Positions 1-11,164 of a stretch of 64,000 nucleotides of DNA are shown one piece after another. This DNA comes from Vombatus ursinus (Eukaryota; Chordata; Mammalia; Diprotodontia; Vombatidae). Location: positions 9,039,420 through 9,103,419 of the forward strand of contig NW_020948739.1 of NCBI RefSeq assembly GCF_900497805.2, read 5' to 3'. How positions within the stretch are numbered: the stretch's first letter is position 1; the number at the start of each line of letters is the position of its first letter. The position numbers were made by a program, and so were the translations under genes. Below the pieces are notes generated by a model that was given only the letters and a program-made list of their open reading frames with translations, was not told the DNA's origin and did no database searches.

Positions 1-6
1 CTCTGT

Positions 7-8
<2 letters not shown>

Positions 9-51
<43 letters not shown>
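9..51. repeat. (CA)n microsatellite
   Basis: Uninterrupted CA dinucleotide run at the left edge, after a short CTCTGTCT lead. It is a simple repeat, likely polymorphic, with no sign of function. Confidence 0.97.
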
Positions 52-54
<3 letters not shown>

Positions 55-84
55 GTTGTTTTTAGCCAGTCCAGTTTACTATTC

Positions 85-275
85 CCCAAATACGGCATCT
101 CATGGCATCTTGCCTCCATGCATTTCCCCAGGCTGTTTCTCATGTTTGAAATGCTCTTCCTTCTCACTACCACCTCATGTAATCCCTCCACCTATTCGTG
201 CTGAACTCAGGCACCACCTCCTATATGAGGCCTTTCCTAGCTACCCCCAATTGTTATTTTTCAGTGTATTCTTGT
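85..275 (+). mobile_element. L2 LINE fragment, ORF2 C-terminal part
   Basis: The sequence matches the C-terminal coding region of L2 reverse transcriptase (the 'PHAWNALPPHL...FKxxLRHHLL' stretch). The plus frame still reads AELRHHLLYEAFPSYPQ, which is recognisable. The LINE is old, truncated at both ends and non-functional. Family membership is judged from that conserved block. Confidence 0.65.
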
Positions 276-470
276 TATCCGTTCTGCCTCCCGTAGGCGA
301 TGTGTGTCAATGTACTGGGAACAGGGAAGGAAATCGGGGTTTTTTTGGCTTGTTTTTTGTTTTTCCTTTTCTAGTGCTTGCAGTGCATCACCAGTCAATC
401 CTACAGTTCACCAGATTCTTTGCTAAAATCACCAGAAACCTTGAGCAGGCTGTTTTGGGTAGCTATGATC

Positions 471-516
471 ATACTCAGAGTAAGTAGGGGATAATACTCA
501 GAGTAAACAGGGGATA
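471..516. repeat. 23-bp tandem duplication
   Basis: Two adjacent 23-bp units, both beginning ATACTCAGAGTAA and ending AGGGGATA, differ at two positions. It looks like a small slippage duplication in otherwise plain DNA. Confidence 0.85.
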
Positions 517-614
517 AACAATAATTTGTTTAATTATATCAACTCATTTCATCTCTTTGGTTCCTTCCTGCTCTAAATCTACAATCCCATGATGCTGCAA
601 TGAAGAGTTCATTT

Positions 615-790
615 GAAGATCCATCAATCAACCGACAAGCATTTATTAAGGATTTACTATGGACCAGTCACTGTGCTAAGAGCAAAAGCCAAAAAAAAAA
701 TGGTGTCTGCTCTCAAGGATCTTGTCTTAGTGGGGGCACAATATGCAATAAACTGTACAAATAAGACATATGTATTTTCCATGTACAATA
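615..790 (-). mobile_element. L2 3' end
   Basis: Reverse-oriented L2 3' terminus. It has the AATCAACCxACAAGCATTTATTAAG start, the 'CACTGTGCTAAG' block, and then the 'TGTCTGCTCTCAAGGA' segment typical of marsupial L2 tails read backwards. It is truncated after about 170 bp. Confidence 0.75.
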
Positions 791-847
791 ATGAAATATA
801 TTATTCCATACCATATATTATTCCATTACATATCCATGTATAATAAA

Positions 848-1097
848 TATTGTTGTTGTTTAACATTTCAGTCTCTTTGTGACCCCATTTAGGACTTTCT
901 TGGCAAAGATACTGGAGTGGTTTGCCATTTCCTTCTTTGGCTCATTTTACAGATGAAGAAACTGAGGCAAACAGGGTTAAGTGACTTACCCAGGGTCATC
1001 CAGCTAAGTAAGTATCTGAGGCCAGATTTGAATTCAGGAAGAGGAGTCTTTCTGACTCCAGGTCCAGCACTCTATCCAATGTGCCACCTTCTGTCCA
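848..1097 (-). mobile_element. Mar1 CORE-SINE
   Basis: Nearly full-length Mar1 in reverse orientation. The BovB-derived tail comes first (TTTGTGACCCCATTTAGGA, then TGGAGTGGTTTGCCATTTCC), then the CORE (AAACTGAGGCAAACAGGGTTA, GTGACTTACCCAGGGTCA), and last the tRNA-like head with its B-box-like promoter and the end GTGCCACC. Mar1 is known to be marsupial-specific and mobilised by RTE/BovB LINEs. This is the first of roughly ten copies in the window. Confidence 0.93.
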
Positions 1098-1157
1098 CTG
1101 CAAATGGAAGGTGATCTCAGAAGGAAGGTAACAGGAAAGGACCAGGAGCAAATATCT

Positions 1158-1402
1158 CATTTTTGAGGCAGTTAGATGACTCAGTGGCTAGAGCTGTGGG
1201 TGAGGAGTCAGGAAAACCTGAGTTCAAATTTGGCCTCATACATTTACTAACTGTGTAATCCTGGACAAATCACTTAACCTCTGCCTCAGTTTTCTCAACT
1301 TTAAAATGGGGATAATAACAACAAGATCAAATGAGATAATATTTGTAAAGGCACTTAGCATGGTACCTGGCACATAGTAGGGGCTATATAAATTCTTATC
1401 CC
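1158..1402 (+). mobile_element. MIR/Ther1 CORE-SINE
   Basis: Plus-strand CORE-SINE with an L2-type tail. The head reads GATGACTCAGTGGCTAGAG, followed by the CORE (CACTTAACCTCTGCCTCAG) and then GGGGATAATAACAACA and GGCACTTAGCATGGTACCTGG leading to TAGTAGGGGCTATATAAAT. The tail distinguishes it from Mar1. It is an L2-mobilised, ancient family. Confidence 0.8.
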
Positions 1403-1447
1403 CCCCCAAAAAAATAAATTCTTATTCTCTTTTCCCATTCTAGGTTC

Positions 1448-1522
1448 CCATAAATCAGTCCGTCAGTCAGCTAGCATATACTAAGCACTTATTATGTACC
1501 AAGCACTGTGCTACTCTGGTAT
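1448..1522 (-). mobile_element. L2 3' end scrap
   Basis: A short reverse L2 terminus: CAGTCCGTCAGTCAGCTAGC, then 'TACTAAGCACTTATTATGTACCAAGC' in family order, then ACTGTGCTA. Only about 75 bp are recognisable. The following 1523-1737 holds nothing I recognise. Confidence 0.55.
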
Positions 1523-1737
1523 GGCTCAAACTCTAGCCACATTCAAGACTGCTTGACATAATGCTGCCATTAAATGATTAAGTCCTATATCTTGCAAATG
1601 AATTAAGTGGGAATACTTCTTGTCAGCAGGTTATAGACTTCTCTTGTTACTGGTACATTGATTAAAATAGGATTGGTGTCAGGAAGGAAGGGAGGCGTAA
1701 TTTCTCATCAGTCCATTTATACTTAGGACTTATTTTT

Positions 1738-1890
1738 CCTGGAGAGGTTGCATGGTGTATGTAAATGATAGAAAGTGGCCTTAGAGTCAGGAAGACCTGG
1801 GTTCAAATTGTGATACATACTGGCCATGTAACCCTGGGCAAATCACTTAATCTCCCAGTGTAATTCTCTGAGACTTTGTGTTAGGAGAGC
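1738..1890 (+). mobile_element. MIR SINE fragment
   Basis: Plus-strand MIR-like head and CORE: CTTAGAGTCAGGAAGACCTG, GGTTCAAATTGTG, CCATGTAACCCTGGGCAAAT. The tail is lost or too diverged. A T-run at 1957-1973 lies just downstream, and 1974-2084 is otherwise unremarkable. Confidence 0.65.
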
Positions 1891-2084
1891 AGGTGCTGAC
1901 CCATGTTGGTAGGGAGTTTCTTCTTCAGGATTTCCAGTGCTCTCCATACTTCCATTTTTTTTTTTTTTTTTTGGCAATGAATTGATTCAAAAAAAGATAT
2001 AAATAATTTAACAAAGTTCACTGAAGGATCCTCAAATACTAGAGGCCATGCTCCATACTTGGAATTATGTCTTCTGTCTTCCTT

Positions 2085-2790
2085 CTTTGGCAGAAGCTAA
2101 CCAGAATATCTGGAACATGTTCTTCCTCATCTTTTCCTCTAGAAAATCTTAACTTCCATAAAAGACTCTGCTCAAATGCCCTCTCCTACAGGATATCTTT
2201 ATTGATTCCTTCAGTTATAGGTGGGTTTCCTCTAATCTCCACAAAATGATTTTGTATTTATTCACTTCTAACCTAGCTTAGCTTCTGACTGTACTACTTT
2301 ACCACTTTTGTCTTCTTGTGGTGGAGATGCCTTCAGCCCTGTGGCCATGCCCTCTGAAGACTGAGTCCCTTCTCAGAACCAACATTTGAGGAAGTACCCA
2401 GTCAGTCATCCTCACACGTAACCTGGCTCTGTTCTTGACTTTCTGCACTACCTTTCTACCTTACTCTGTATAGCACCCCGCTTTGTTTTTCAGTTTCCTT
2501 TTATGTGTTGGATTCTTTCATTAGAGTAAGTGGTTAATAAATAGTATCACAACACCCCAGTTTTCAATTTCCTTTTATGTCACTTTCTCTCCTTATTGTA
2601 AGTGCTTTTAATAAATGCCCTATCTATCTATCATATATTTTGTATTTATTATCTGTCTACATATTCCTCCCAATAAAATATAATCTCCTTGAGGGTAAAG
2701 ACTGCTTTCATATTTAAACTTTAAAGTCCTGGTATAGTGCCTGGGCATATACATAGTAAGAGCTTAATAAATGTTTGTTGAACTGAATTC
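2085..2790 (+). mobile_element. L2 LINE 3' portion, split by an insertion
   Basis: L2 C-terminal and 3' UTR sequence on the plus strand. The first part is 2085-2262 (CTCAAATGCCCTCTCCTACA). The second is 2637-2790 (AATCTCCTTGAGGGTAAAGA, then 'GCTTAATAAATGTTTGTTGAA'). The two parts are contiguous in the family and are separated by the insertion at 2263-2636. It ends at the canonical L2 3' terminus. Confidence 0.7.
2263..2636 (+). mobile_element. Unassigned retroposon-like insertion with 14-bp TSD
   Basis: These 374 bp interrupt the L2 and are flanked by a perfect direct repeat ATTTTGTATTTATT (2249-2262 and 2637-2650). The insert ends TAATAAATGCC followed by a short TATC repeat, as for a retroposed transcript ending at a simple-repeat tail. 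Near the 3' end, two related 55-60 bp units each hold TTTCCTTTTATGT and an AATAAA. I do not recognise the family. A SINE using a non-L1 LINE, or an LTR-like piece, are both possible, but a 14-bp duplication is too long for a usual LTR insertion. Confidence 0.6.
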
Positions 2791-3419
2791 AGTTTACGCA
2801 ATGAGCAGAAAGACACAGAGAACTTTCTAGTTTTGGGGAGTTCATGTTCTAATTGAACCTGAGGCCCATGTGGTAGGAATAAACTAGATGATTATATTCT
2901 TAATTGCTTAAGAAGATTATACTATTTGCAGTAAAGTTGGTAGCTGTTTACCCTGTGACAGTTGAGGGATGATGAAGGATCTGCCTGCCCCAAGCTCTTT
3001 TTTGAGCTAGCCAAAGTAATTGAAATTCAGAGTGTTAAATGCAGTCTTTCAGGTTGAGGCTATGCTCCAGAAAGTCCACATTGAAATGCAAAAATATTAT
3101 TCCTGGAGGGGTAAAATATTCATCTCTTTTCTGAACCATTTGCAGTAAAAAGAATGTTAGATTTGGAGTCAGAGATATATAGATAAAGAATTTGTTATTT
3201 ACTATGTTCCAGAATGCAAATAGAAGTAAGAGTAACCTTTGCTTCAACCCCTTGCATGGGACTCTCTTCTCATTGGTGAAAACTGATTACTCAGTGGTAT
3301 TACCCATGCCATCGTGATGAGTAAGTGGGGTTGGTGAAGGTGGGGTAGAAGAGAGATGCAGGCTTTTTTGGTTTTTGGTTTTGAAAGAGAAAATGCACCA
3401 TTCCAACCTCTCCTTAGGT
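2791..3419. other. No recognised feature
   Basis: I see no gene or clear repeat here. A small MIR-like scrap (GTTAGATTTGGAGTCAGAGA, near 3157-3178) is the only hint of a transposon. The reading frames are short and show no coding character. Confidence 0.5.
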
Positions 3420-4040
3420 AGCTAAAGGGAGAGAGACATCTAAGAAGCTGACATGTAGAACTTTGATCATGTCCCTCACTAGCTACACTAGAAGCTTCAG
3501 AGACTCTCCCCTTGGGTAAACTGTGAGACTCTTAGTTGAGCTGAGTTCTCTTGCTCTCAATGGGCAAGCTCCTTTTCTAAGATTATTTAGTATATATTCT
3601 TCTATGTATACTTTCTCTGATTTCTGTTTTGCTATTGACTTGGGTAAATGGGTTTGTTTGCTATTTGCTATGTGTGTTCTTTGTGGACCTAGCATTTAAT
3701 GGGAAGGGGATCCAGCCTTGCAAAAAGAGCTTGAGGCGTTCCTTCTCCGTTATGAAACAGCGATCAGGAGCTGCAGCTTAAACCTACAAACGACTTCCCC
3801 TAATCTAATAATATTTAAGGGAGCAGACAGATATAATTCTAGCCCAGTAACCCTTCTCTCTGAGAAGAGCAAACCTCTGACTCCAACATCTAACTTTGCT
3901 GCCTAGTTAAGAATCAAAGCCTTCTTTGGAGAAAATCGGGGAGAAGAATTCCCGGAGATATTTATTCTTATCTCCCTGTGAGCATTTAGACAAACCCATG
4001 TGGAAATATACAACCTCCATTCGCAAAACAAAACAGCTCC
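3420..4040 (+). mobile_element. LTR-like repeat, family X, copy 1
   Basis: This block aligns over several hundred bases with 24180-24900. Shared landmarks in the same order include an AGACATCT/AGAA start, AxCTTCAGAG with CCCTTGGGTA, an ATG-GTTT-TTTG stretch before GGGAAGGGG, TCTAGCCCAGTA-CCCTT, and GCATTTAGACAA. Two dispersed copies show it is an interspersed repeat. Length and composition suggest a solo LTR, which is an inference. It is old and degraded, with no internal genes. Confidence 0.45.
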
Positions 4041-4842
4041 TACACACCACATCCTTACTTAAGTTACACAGTCCCTGCCCTGAATGAGCTTACGTTCTAC
4101 TAGGGGAAGATAGCAAATAACGGAGCTAAAAGGGTGAGGAAGGGCTACTCGAAGCTTGGTGATTTGGAACTGGTGATTGGGAAGTGAGGTAGAGGTCTGG
4201 TTCTGGGAAAGATAAAAAGAAAGCTCACCTAGCAGAGACCAGGGTGAATCCAAGGGTGGAGTTCTAAGGTTTCAGTCCCAAGGTTCCTGTGGGGGGGGGA
4301 AGAAGTAGGGATGATGGTTGGAGTGCAGATGGGCATGATTTATAGCCAACAATTAGGAGTTCATATTTTGGGGTTCATATTTTGTCTCGCTACTAATTCC
4401 CCCTGTGCCAAGTCACTTTTGTTCTTTGGGCCTCAGTTTCTCATTTGTGAAATTTTGGTGTTGAATAGGATGATCTTTAAGGTTCTTTATGTTTCTTTTT
4501 TTCTCCCACACCAATTTTATTTAAAATGCAAATATGTCTTTCTCCGTAATGATTAATGGTTCGAATGATGCTGAACGTAAATGTTGCAGTTGCAGATGGA
4601 TAATACAAGTGCTTTAAATAGGATACAAACAAAATCATAAAAAATGAAAAGAACAAAATAGTTATTTACAAAAGGGATTAGAGATCTCTATGCAAATCTC
4701 AAGAATGGAGTAGGGAAGAGGAAGGGAAAGGAGGCAATCAGTAGTAAAGCCAGAACATTCCGTGCTTGGCTTTGTGGAGGGGTACTCATAAAACAAACAC
4801 TTTCAATTGCAGAAGGAAGTGGTGAGGATTTTTGTATGCCGG
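4041..4842. other. Old repeat scraps, otherwise nothing recognised
   Basis: Around 4070-4130 there is a reverse L2 3' scrap (CAGTCCCTGCCCTGAATGAG). At 4365-4495 a plus-strand MIR is visible (GCCAAGTCACTTTTGTTCTT, GGGCCTCAGTTTCTCATTTG). The remainder, including 4500-4842, shows neither gene nor family I can name. Confidence 0.5.
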
Positions 4843-5760
4843 GGTCTTTCTCTTTCTTTTCCTTTTTTGGGGTACAGATCTCATGGTATTAACACTGGAT
4901 TAAATGGTATGCACAGTTTGGCAAATTTGAGGGCATAGTTCTAAATTGCTTTCCAGAATGGCTGGAGCAAATAACAACTCAACCAACAGTGCACCAACGT
5001 TGTTGTCCTCCCATTGCCCCTCCAACAATCACTTTTGCCAGTCTGATAGATATGAGTTAGAATGTCAGAGTTGTTTTAATTTGCATTTCTCTTATTTTAA
5101 GTGATTTGGAGCATTTTTTTCATATATGATAACTCATGTCTCTTCCTTTGAGAACTACTTGTTCATATTCTTTGGCTATCTGTTGGTGAATGGCTCTTAT
5201 TCTTACAGATTTCTATCAATTCTCTATGTATCTTGAATAATAGACCTTTATAATAGAATCTACATAAAAATAATTTCCCCAGTTACCTGGAAAATTATCA
5301 TCTTAACTGCATTGATTTTGTTTGTGCAAAAACTGCTCAATTTTATGTAACCAAAATTGTCCATTTTATCTTCTATCATCTTCTATATCCCTTATCTTAA
5401 ACTCTTCCCCTATTCTGAGTTGTGAAGGCATTTTTTTTTCCTTGTTCCTCTAATTTGTTCATGATGTTCTCTTACATATCTAGGTCATGTATTCACTTGA
5501 GATTTATTGAGGCTTATGCTGTGAGATTTTGGTCTAAAACTAATTTCTTCAACCCCGCTCTGCAGTTTTCTGAACCGTTTTTGTCTAATAGTGAACATAT
5601 ATCCTAGTAATTGGGGTTTGGGAGTTTGTCAAACACTAGACTACTAGGCACATTTGTTCTTCATATTGGGTACTTAATCTGTCAGACATGACTGAACAAA
5701 AACAACTTATTTTTGTAAGGAATGTTTCATAGTTGTATCCTCCTAGTTCCTGTGACAGGT
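4843..5760 (-). mobile_element. L1 LINE fragment, ORF2 C-terminal region
   Basis: Reverse-oriented L1 ORF2. Read on the plus strand it shows the landmarks ATTGCTTTCCAGAATGGCTG, CAGTCTGATAGATATGAG, TTTTAATTTGCATTTCTCTT, and TTTGTTTGTGCAAAAACTGC in the order expected for an antisense L1. Near 5678-5706 are the last 30 bases of a Mar1-like tail. It is more diverged than the adjacent L1 and is truncated at both ends. Confidence 0.75.
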
Positions 5761-7516
5761 GAAAGTCTAAAAACATATATTTTTTAATTTTAAAATTAAA
5801 TTAATTTTCAAAAATTATCATGCATTTACTTTTTCTTCTCCTTTTCTCCCCACCTCTAATACTCTTCCCCCTAGGAAAAAAAAAAGAGAAAAGCAAAACC
5901 CTTATAAAAATAAGCATTGTTGAGCAAAACAAATTCCCATATTGACTGTCAAAAAAAAAGTCTCATTCTTAATGATAGTTGTTACCTGTGAGTGGGTGGG
6001 AAGGATTCTTATAATCGCCAGTCCTCAGTAATAATGATTGATTACTGACTTTATCAGAGTTCTTAAGTCTTTAAAAAATTTTTTTTTTCCAGTACTGCTC
6101 TTGTAGTATAAACTGTTTTGTTTTTGCTCACGTTTTGTTCAGGTTTCACCCTGCATCAATATATACAAGTATTCCCAGGTTTTTCTGAAATGGTCTTTAT
6201 TTTATACAGTGCAATTATAATCAGTTAGATTCATATGTCATAGGTTCACCCATTCTCCAGGTATAGACACTTCCTACTTTTCTAGTTCTTTACTACTACA
6301 AAACCAATAGATATATATATATATAAATAAATAAATACACACACATATTGCAAATAAGACCTTTTCTTCTTTCTCTGATCCCCTTGAAATATAAGCCTAC
6401 TAATGGTATTACTGGGTCAAAGGTCATGTCCAGTTTAATAATTTTTGGTCATAGTTCTAAATTGCTTTCTAGAATGATTGGACCAATCTATAGCTCTACC
6501 AACAGTACTTCAATGTACCTGTTTTCTTGCATCCCTTCCAACATTTGTCATTTTCCCTTTTTTGTCAATTTTTTTCCAGGTGATTGGTGTGAGGCATAAC
6601 CTTAGAGTTACTTTCATTTTCATTTTTCTAATTATTAATGCTTTAGAGCATTTATTTATTTATTTTTAGTTTTCTACATTCACTTCCACAAGATTTTGAG
6701 TTTCAAATTTTCTCCCCATCTCACCCCTCCCCCACCCCAAGACAGTATGCATTCTGAATACCCCTTCACCTAGTCTGCCCTCCCTTCTATCACCACTCCC
6801 CCCTTCTCTTATCCCCTTCCCCTTCTATTTTCCTGTAGGGCAGGATAGATTTCCATACCTGATTGAGTGTGTATGTTATTTTCTCTTTGAGCCAATAATT
6901 TCTATACCCCATTGCATATGTATCTTATTTCCCAGTTGCATATAAAAATAATTTTTTTAATATTCATTTTTAAAACTTTGAGTTCCAAATTCTCTTTCTT
7001 CCTCCCTCCCCACCCACCCTCATTGGGTAAGCAATTTGACATAGGTTATACATGTGTAGTTGTGCAAAACATTTTCATAAGTCATGTTGTGAAAGACTTC
7101 CCTTCATCCTATTCTACCCTACATTTATGCTATTCTCTCCTTTGACCCTGTCCCTCCTTAAAAGTGTTTGCTTCTGATTACCCCCTCCCCCAATGTACTC
7201 TCCCTTCTATCATCTCCACCTCTCTTATCCCCTTTCCCCCTATTTTCCTGTAGGATAAGATAGATTTCCATACCCAATTGAGTAAGTTATTCCCTCTTTG
7301 AGCCAATTGTGATGAGAGTAAGGTTCACTCACTGCCTCTCATCTCCCTCCTCTTCTCCTCCACTGTAAAGCTTTTTCTTGCCTCTTTTATGTGAGATGAT
7401 TTACCCCATTCTACCTATCCCTTTCTCCTTCTCTCATTACAATCCTCTCTCACCACTTAATTTTATCTTTCGGATATCATCCCTTCATATTCAACCTGCC
7501 CTGTGCCCTCTGTGTG

Positions 7517-7641
7517 TATATATATATATATATATATACACACACATATACATACACATATATATACATATATATATACACACACACACACATATATATA
7601 CATATATATGTATATATATATATAAACACACACACACACAT
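7517..7641. repeat. (TA)n/(CA)n compound microsatellite
   Basis: Alternating purine-pyrimidine tract of TA and CA/TG runs inside the HAL1 3' UTR. Both strands give meaningless Tyr/Ile/Val/Cys- or His/Thr-rich open frames. It is self-complementary and could form cruciform or Z-DNA. Confidence 0.95.
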
Positions 7642-7958
7642 ATATTCCCTCCAACTACTCTAATACTGAGAAAGGTCTCATGAGTTACAAATATCATCTT
7701 TCCACATAGGAATGTAAACAGTTCAACTTTATTAAGTCCTTTATGATTTCTTTTTCCTATTTACCTTTTCATGCTTCTCTTGCATCCTGAATTTGAAGGT
7801 CAAATTTTCTATTCAACTCTGGTCTTTTCATCAAGAATGCTTGAAAGTCCTCCATTTCACTGAATATCCATTTTCCTCCTGAAGGATTACACTCAGTTTT
7901 GCTGGGTAGGTGTTAATCCTACCTCCTTTGACTTCCAGAATATTATATTCCAAGCCCT

Positions 7959-8526
7959 TCAATCCCTTAATGTAGAAACTGCTAAAACTTGTGTTATCCT
8001 GATTGTGTTTCCACAATACTTCAATTGTTTCTTTGTGGCTGCTTGCAATATTTTCTTCTTGACCTGGGAACTCTGGAATTTGGCTATAATATTCCTAGGA
8101 GTTTTCCTTTTGGGATCTCTTTCAGGAGGTGATTGGTGGATTTTTTCAATTTCTATTTTACCCTCTGGTTCTAGAATATCCTTGATATTCAAATTTTCTT
8201 TGATAATTTCTTGAAAGATGATGTCTAGGCTCTTTTTTTGATCATGGCTTTCAGGTAGCCTAATAATTTTTAAATTCTCTCTCCCGAATCTATTTTCCAG
8301 GTCAGTTGTTCCAATGAGATATTTCACATTGTCTTCTATTTTTTTCATTCTTTTGGTTTTGTTTTATAATTTCTTGATTTCTCATAGAGTCATTAGGTTC
8401 CATTTGCTCCATTCGAATTTTTGAGGAATTATTTTCTTCAGTGAGCTTTTGGACCTTCTTTTCCCTTTGTCCAATTCTGCTTTTTAAGTCATTCTCCTCA
8501 TTGGTTTCTTGGACCTCTTTTGCCAT
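7959..8526 (-). pseudogene. L1/HAL1 ORF1 protein remnant
   Basis: Two overlapping minus-strand reading frames resemble L1 ORF1p, the RNA-binding nucleic-acid chaperone. At 8302-8526 a charged, coiled-coil-like segment is visible (EKKVQKLTEENNSSK). At 7959-8348 the RRM/CTD region contains LENRFGRENLKIIRLPE, followed by KIEIEKIHQSP and RNIIAKFQSSQVKKKILQAA, which match the family's LENRSRRNNLRIxGLPE and RPIIxKFxxxxxK motifs. The two parts lie in different frames, so the ORF is broken. Confidence 0.8.
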
Positions 8527-10015
8527 TTGGGTTAAGCTATTTTTTAAGGTGTTATTTTCTTCAGTATTTTTGGGGGGTTTCCTTTAGCAAGTTATTGACT
8601 TGTTTTTCATGATTTCCTTGCATCGCTCTAATTTCTCTTCCCAATTTTTCCTCTACTTCTCTTACTAGCTTTTCAAAATCCATTTTGAGCTCTTCCAGGG
8701 CCTGGGACCGATTCATATTTTTCTTGGAGATTTTAGTTACAGGAGCTTTGACTTAGTTGTCTTCTTCTGAGTGTATGTTTTGATCTTCTTTGTCATCAAA
8801 GTAAGATTCTATAGTCTTGAGTTTTTTCCTGCTGTTTGCTCATGTTCCCAGCCAGTTACTTGACTTTTAGACTCTTTGTTAAAGTAGGGCTCTCTTTCCA
8901 GCATGGAGGGTGTACTGTCCCAAGTTTTGGGGTTTTGTGCAGCTGTTTTCAGAGATACTTCTAGGGACCTATAAATGCTCACTTCTTTTAAGTTGGTATG
9001 ATCAAAGGAGAGGTGTTTACTCCTTTCCTGGCCTGTGCTCTGGTCTATAACTGACCACAAGTTTCTGTCTTGGAACTGTGAGAAGGATTCTCTCTCTACT
9101 GCCACTACAAACTCCACCACACCAGTGCTCCTCCTCACCCCAGGACTGCGACCAGATCCAACTACAGGCAAAGCAAGAGAATTATGCCTCAATGCCAGCA
9201 GAGAGATTCCTGCAGCTCCACTCTGCACAGTCGCTCAGTCCCCCAGTCCCCACACTGTCTGTGGGCCAAGAGCTCTGGAAGCAGCTGCCACCACCCCAGG
9301 ACTGTGCCAGGGCTGAGGCCGGACCATGCTCCTCTCTCACCCAGGTCCAACAGACCTTTCCTACTAACCTTCTAAGTTGTCTTTGGCATTTGTGGGTTGT
9401 GAAGTATGGAAATTGCCATAGCTGCCAGTGATTGAGTCCCCTGAGGCCTGCTCCAGGTTCTCTGAGGCCCTGTCTTTGCCTGTGTGGCCCATGCTGAACT
9501 GTGTTTCTCTCCCAGCCCAGTGCAACAATCTTTTCTTGTCAATCATCCAGGTTGTCTTGGGCTAGAAATTTGTTTCACTCTGTCTTTTTGTGGGTTCTGC
9601 TGCCTTAGAATTTATTTAGAGTCATTTTTTATAAGTATTTGGAGGGGTTTGGGGGAGAGCTCAAGGAAGTCACTGCTTTTACTCCATCATTTTGGCCCTA
9701 CCCCCTGGAGTATTTTTTCATATGACTATAGATAGCGTGTTTTTATTTATTTATTTATTTTTGCCTTGGGAGTTGCCTTTTCATAGCCTTTGACCATTTA
9801 TCATATAGGGAATGGCTTTATTTTTATAAATCTGAATTAGTGAATTATATGTGTTAGAAATGAGACTGTTACTGGAGAAATTTGCTACAAAGAATTTTTT
9901 TCCCCGGGTAAGTAGTTCTTTTCTAAACCTAGCTTCATTGTGTTTGTGCAAAACCTTTTAAATTTTATCTAATCAAAATTGTCTGATTATCTTCTATAAT
10001 CCTATTTATCCCTTA

Positions 10016-10247
10016 GGACAGCTAGGTGGTGCAGTGGATAGAGTACTGGGCTTGGAGTCAGGAAGATTCATCTTCCTGAGTTCAAGTCTGGCCTTAGATA
10101 CTTCTAAGCTGTGTTATCTTGGGCAAGTCACTTAACCCTGTTTGTTTCAGTTCTTCATCTGTAAAATGAGTTGGAGAGGGAAATGGCAAACCACTGCCAA
10201 GAAAAGTCCCAAAGGGGTCATGAAGAGTTGGACACAACTGAAAAATG
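10016..10247 (+). mobile_element. Mar1 CORE-SINE
   Basis: Full-length plus-strand Mar1: GGACAGCTAGGTGGTGCAGT head, GGGCAAGTCACTTAACCCTG CORE, GAGGGAAATGGCAAACCACT and GTCATGAAGAGTTGGACAC tail. It is inserted in the long antisense L1, whose sequence resumes immediately after. Confidence 0.93.
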
Positions 10248-10759
10248 TATCCGTTTTTTGGTCAAGAACTTTTCTCTTGTCTATAGATCTGAAAGGTAGT
10301 TTCTTCTGAGTTCGTTTAATGTGTCTATGGTGTGACCCTTTGTCTTGGTATATGGTGTGAGCTGCTGGTCTAAATTTAATGTTTGCCAGACTCCTGTGCA
10401 GTTTTCTCAGCAGTTTTTGTTAAATAGTGAGGCCTTACCCCCAGTAGCTAATATCTTTGAATATGTTAAATGCTAGGCTACTAGATTCACTTGCTATTTT
10501 ATTTATGATATATTTTTAATATTATTTTACTTAAACCATTCCTTGAATTGGCCTGTTTTTTTTAACCAATATCAAATTGTTTTGATGACTATTGCTTTGT
10601 AATATAGTTTGACATCAGGTATGGCTTTTCCCCCTTTCTTCCCGCTTTTTTCACTATTTTCCTTGAGATTCTTGACCTTTTATTCCTCTAGGTAAATTTT
10701 GTCATGATTTTTTCTAGTCCTATAAAGTAATCCTTTGGTAGTTTGTTTGGTATAGCAAC

Positions 10760-10855
10760 TGAGGGAATAATTGTAAAGCACTTAGTAGAGTGCCTGGCAC
10801 ATAGTAAATGTTATATAAATGTTAGCTATGATGATAATAATAATTATAATTATTA
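10760..10855 (+). mobile_element. MIR/L2-type tail
   Basis: Plus-strand 3' part of a MIR/Ther1 SINE: TGTAAAGCACTTAGTAGAGT, GCCTGGCACATAGTAAATG, then a GATAATAATAATTA tail. It lies inside the long L1. Confidence 0.65.
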
Positions 10856-11164
10856 ATTATAGATCATTGGAATACTCTACTGGAGACCTCTAGATACTAA
10901 ACTATTAACAACTACTAATTGAGTCTGGTCATTCAACAAGTTCTGAATCCATATGATAGATTTCTTTTTCCAAGATTGGGTTGTTTAAATTTTCTATCCC
11001 TTGTTCTGTTAATCCATTTTATATTTTGTAAATATTCATCCATTTCATTTGTTAATTTTATTGGCTTATAGTTGGGCAAATTAGCTTCTAGCAATATCCT
11101 TTATTTCTTCATTTATTGTGAATTGCCCGTTTTCATTTTTGATACTGGCAATTTGGTTTTCCTC

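Larger units (their letters stand above)
6654..9707 (-). mobile_element. HAL1 half-LINE, nearly full length
   Basis: The element reads from right to left. Its 5' end at about 9707 begins GGGGGTAGGGCCAAAATG and then GAGTAAAAGCAGTGACTTCC, the usual marsupial L1 leader. About 1 kb of 5' UTR follows, then remains of ORF1 (7959-8526 and flanks), a GA-rich 3' UTR, and an AAATAAATAAATAAA tail at 6654-6668. No ORF2 is present, which defines HAL1. The flanks GAGCATTT (6646-6653) and GAGTATTT (9708-9715) are a likely 8-bp target duplication with one difference, and the surrounding L1 is continuous across it. The 3' UTR holds two related modules (6776-6895 and 7195-7310). A microsatellite at 7517-7641 has expanded inside it. 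Confidence 0.8.

Noticed and set aside
5678-5706. Complete Mar1 SINE
   Set aside because: Only about 30 bp of tail-like sequence are present; too short to call an element.
7378-7697. Overlapping Tyr/Ile- and Val/Cys-rich frames on both strands
   Set aside because: They are translations of the TA/CA compound microsatellite.
10016-10100. tRNA gene
   Set aside because: The B-box-like motif belongs to the Mar1 SINE head, which recurs through the window with the same flanking CORE. No cloverleaf is intact.
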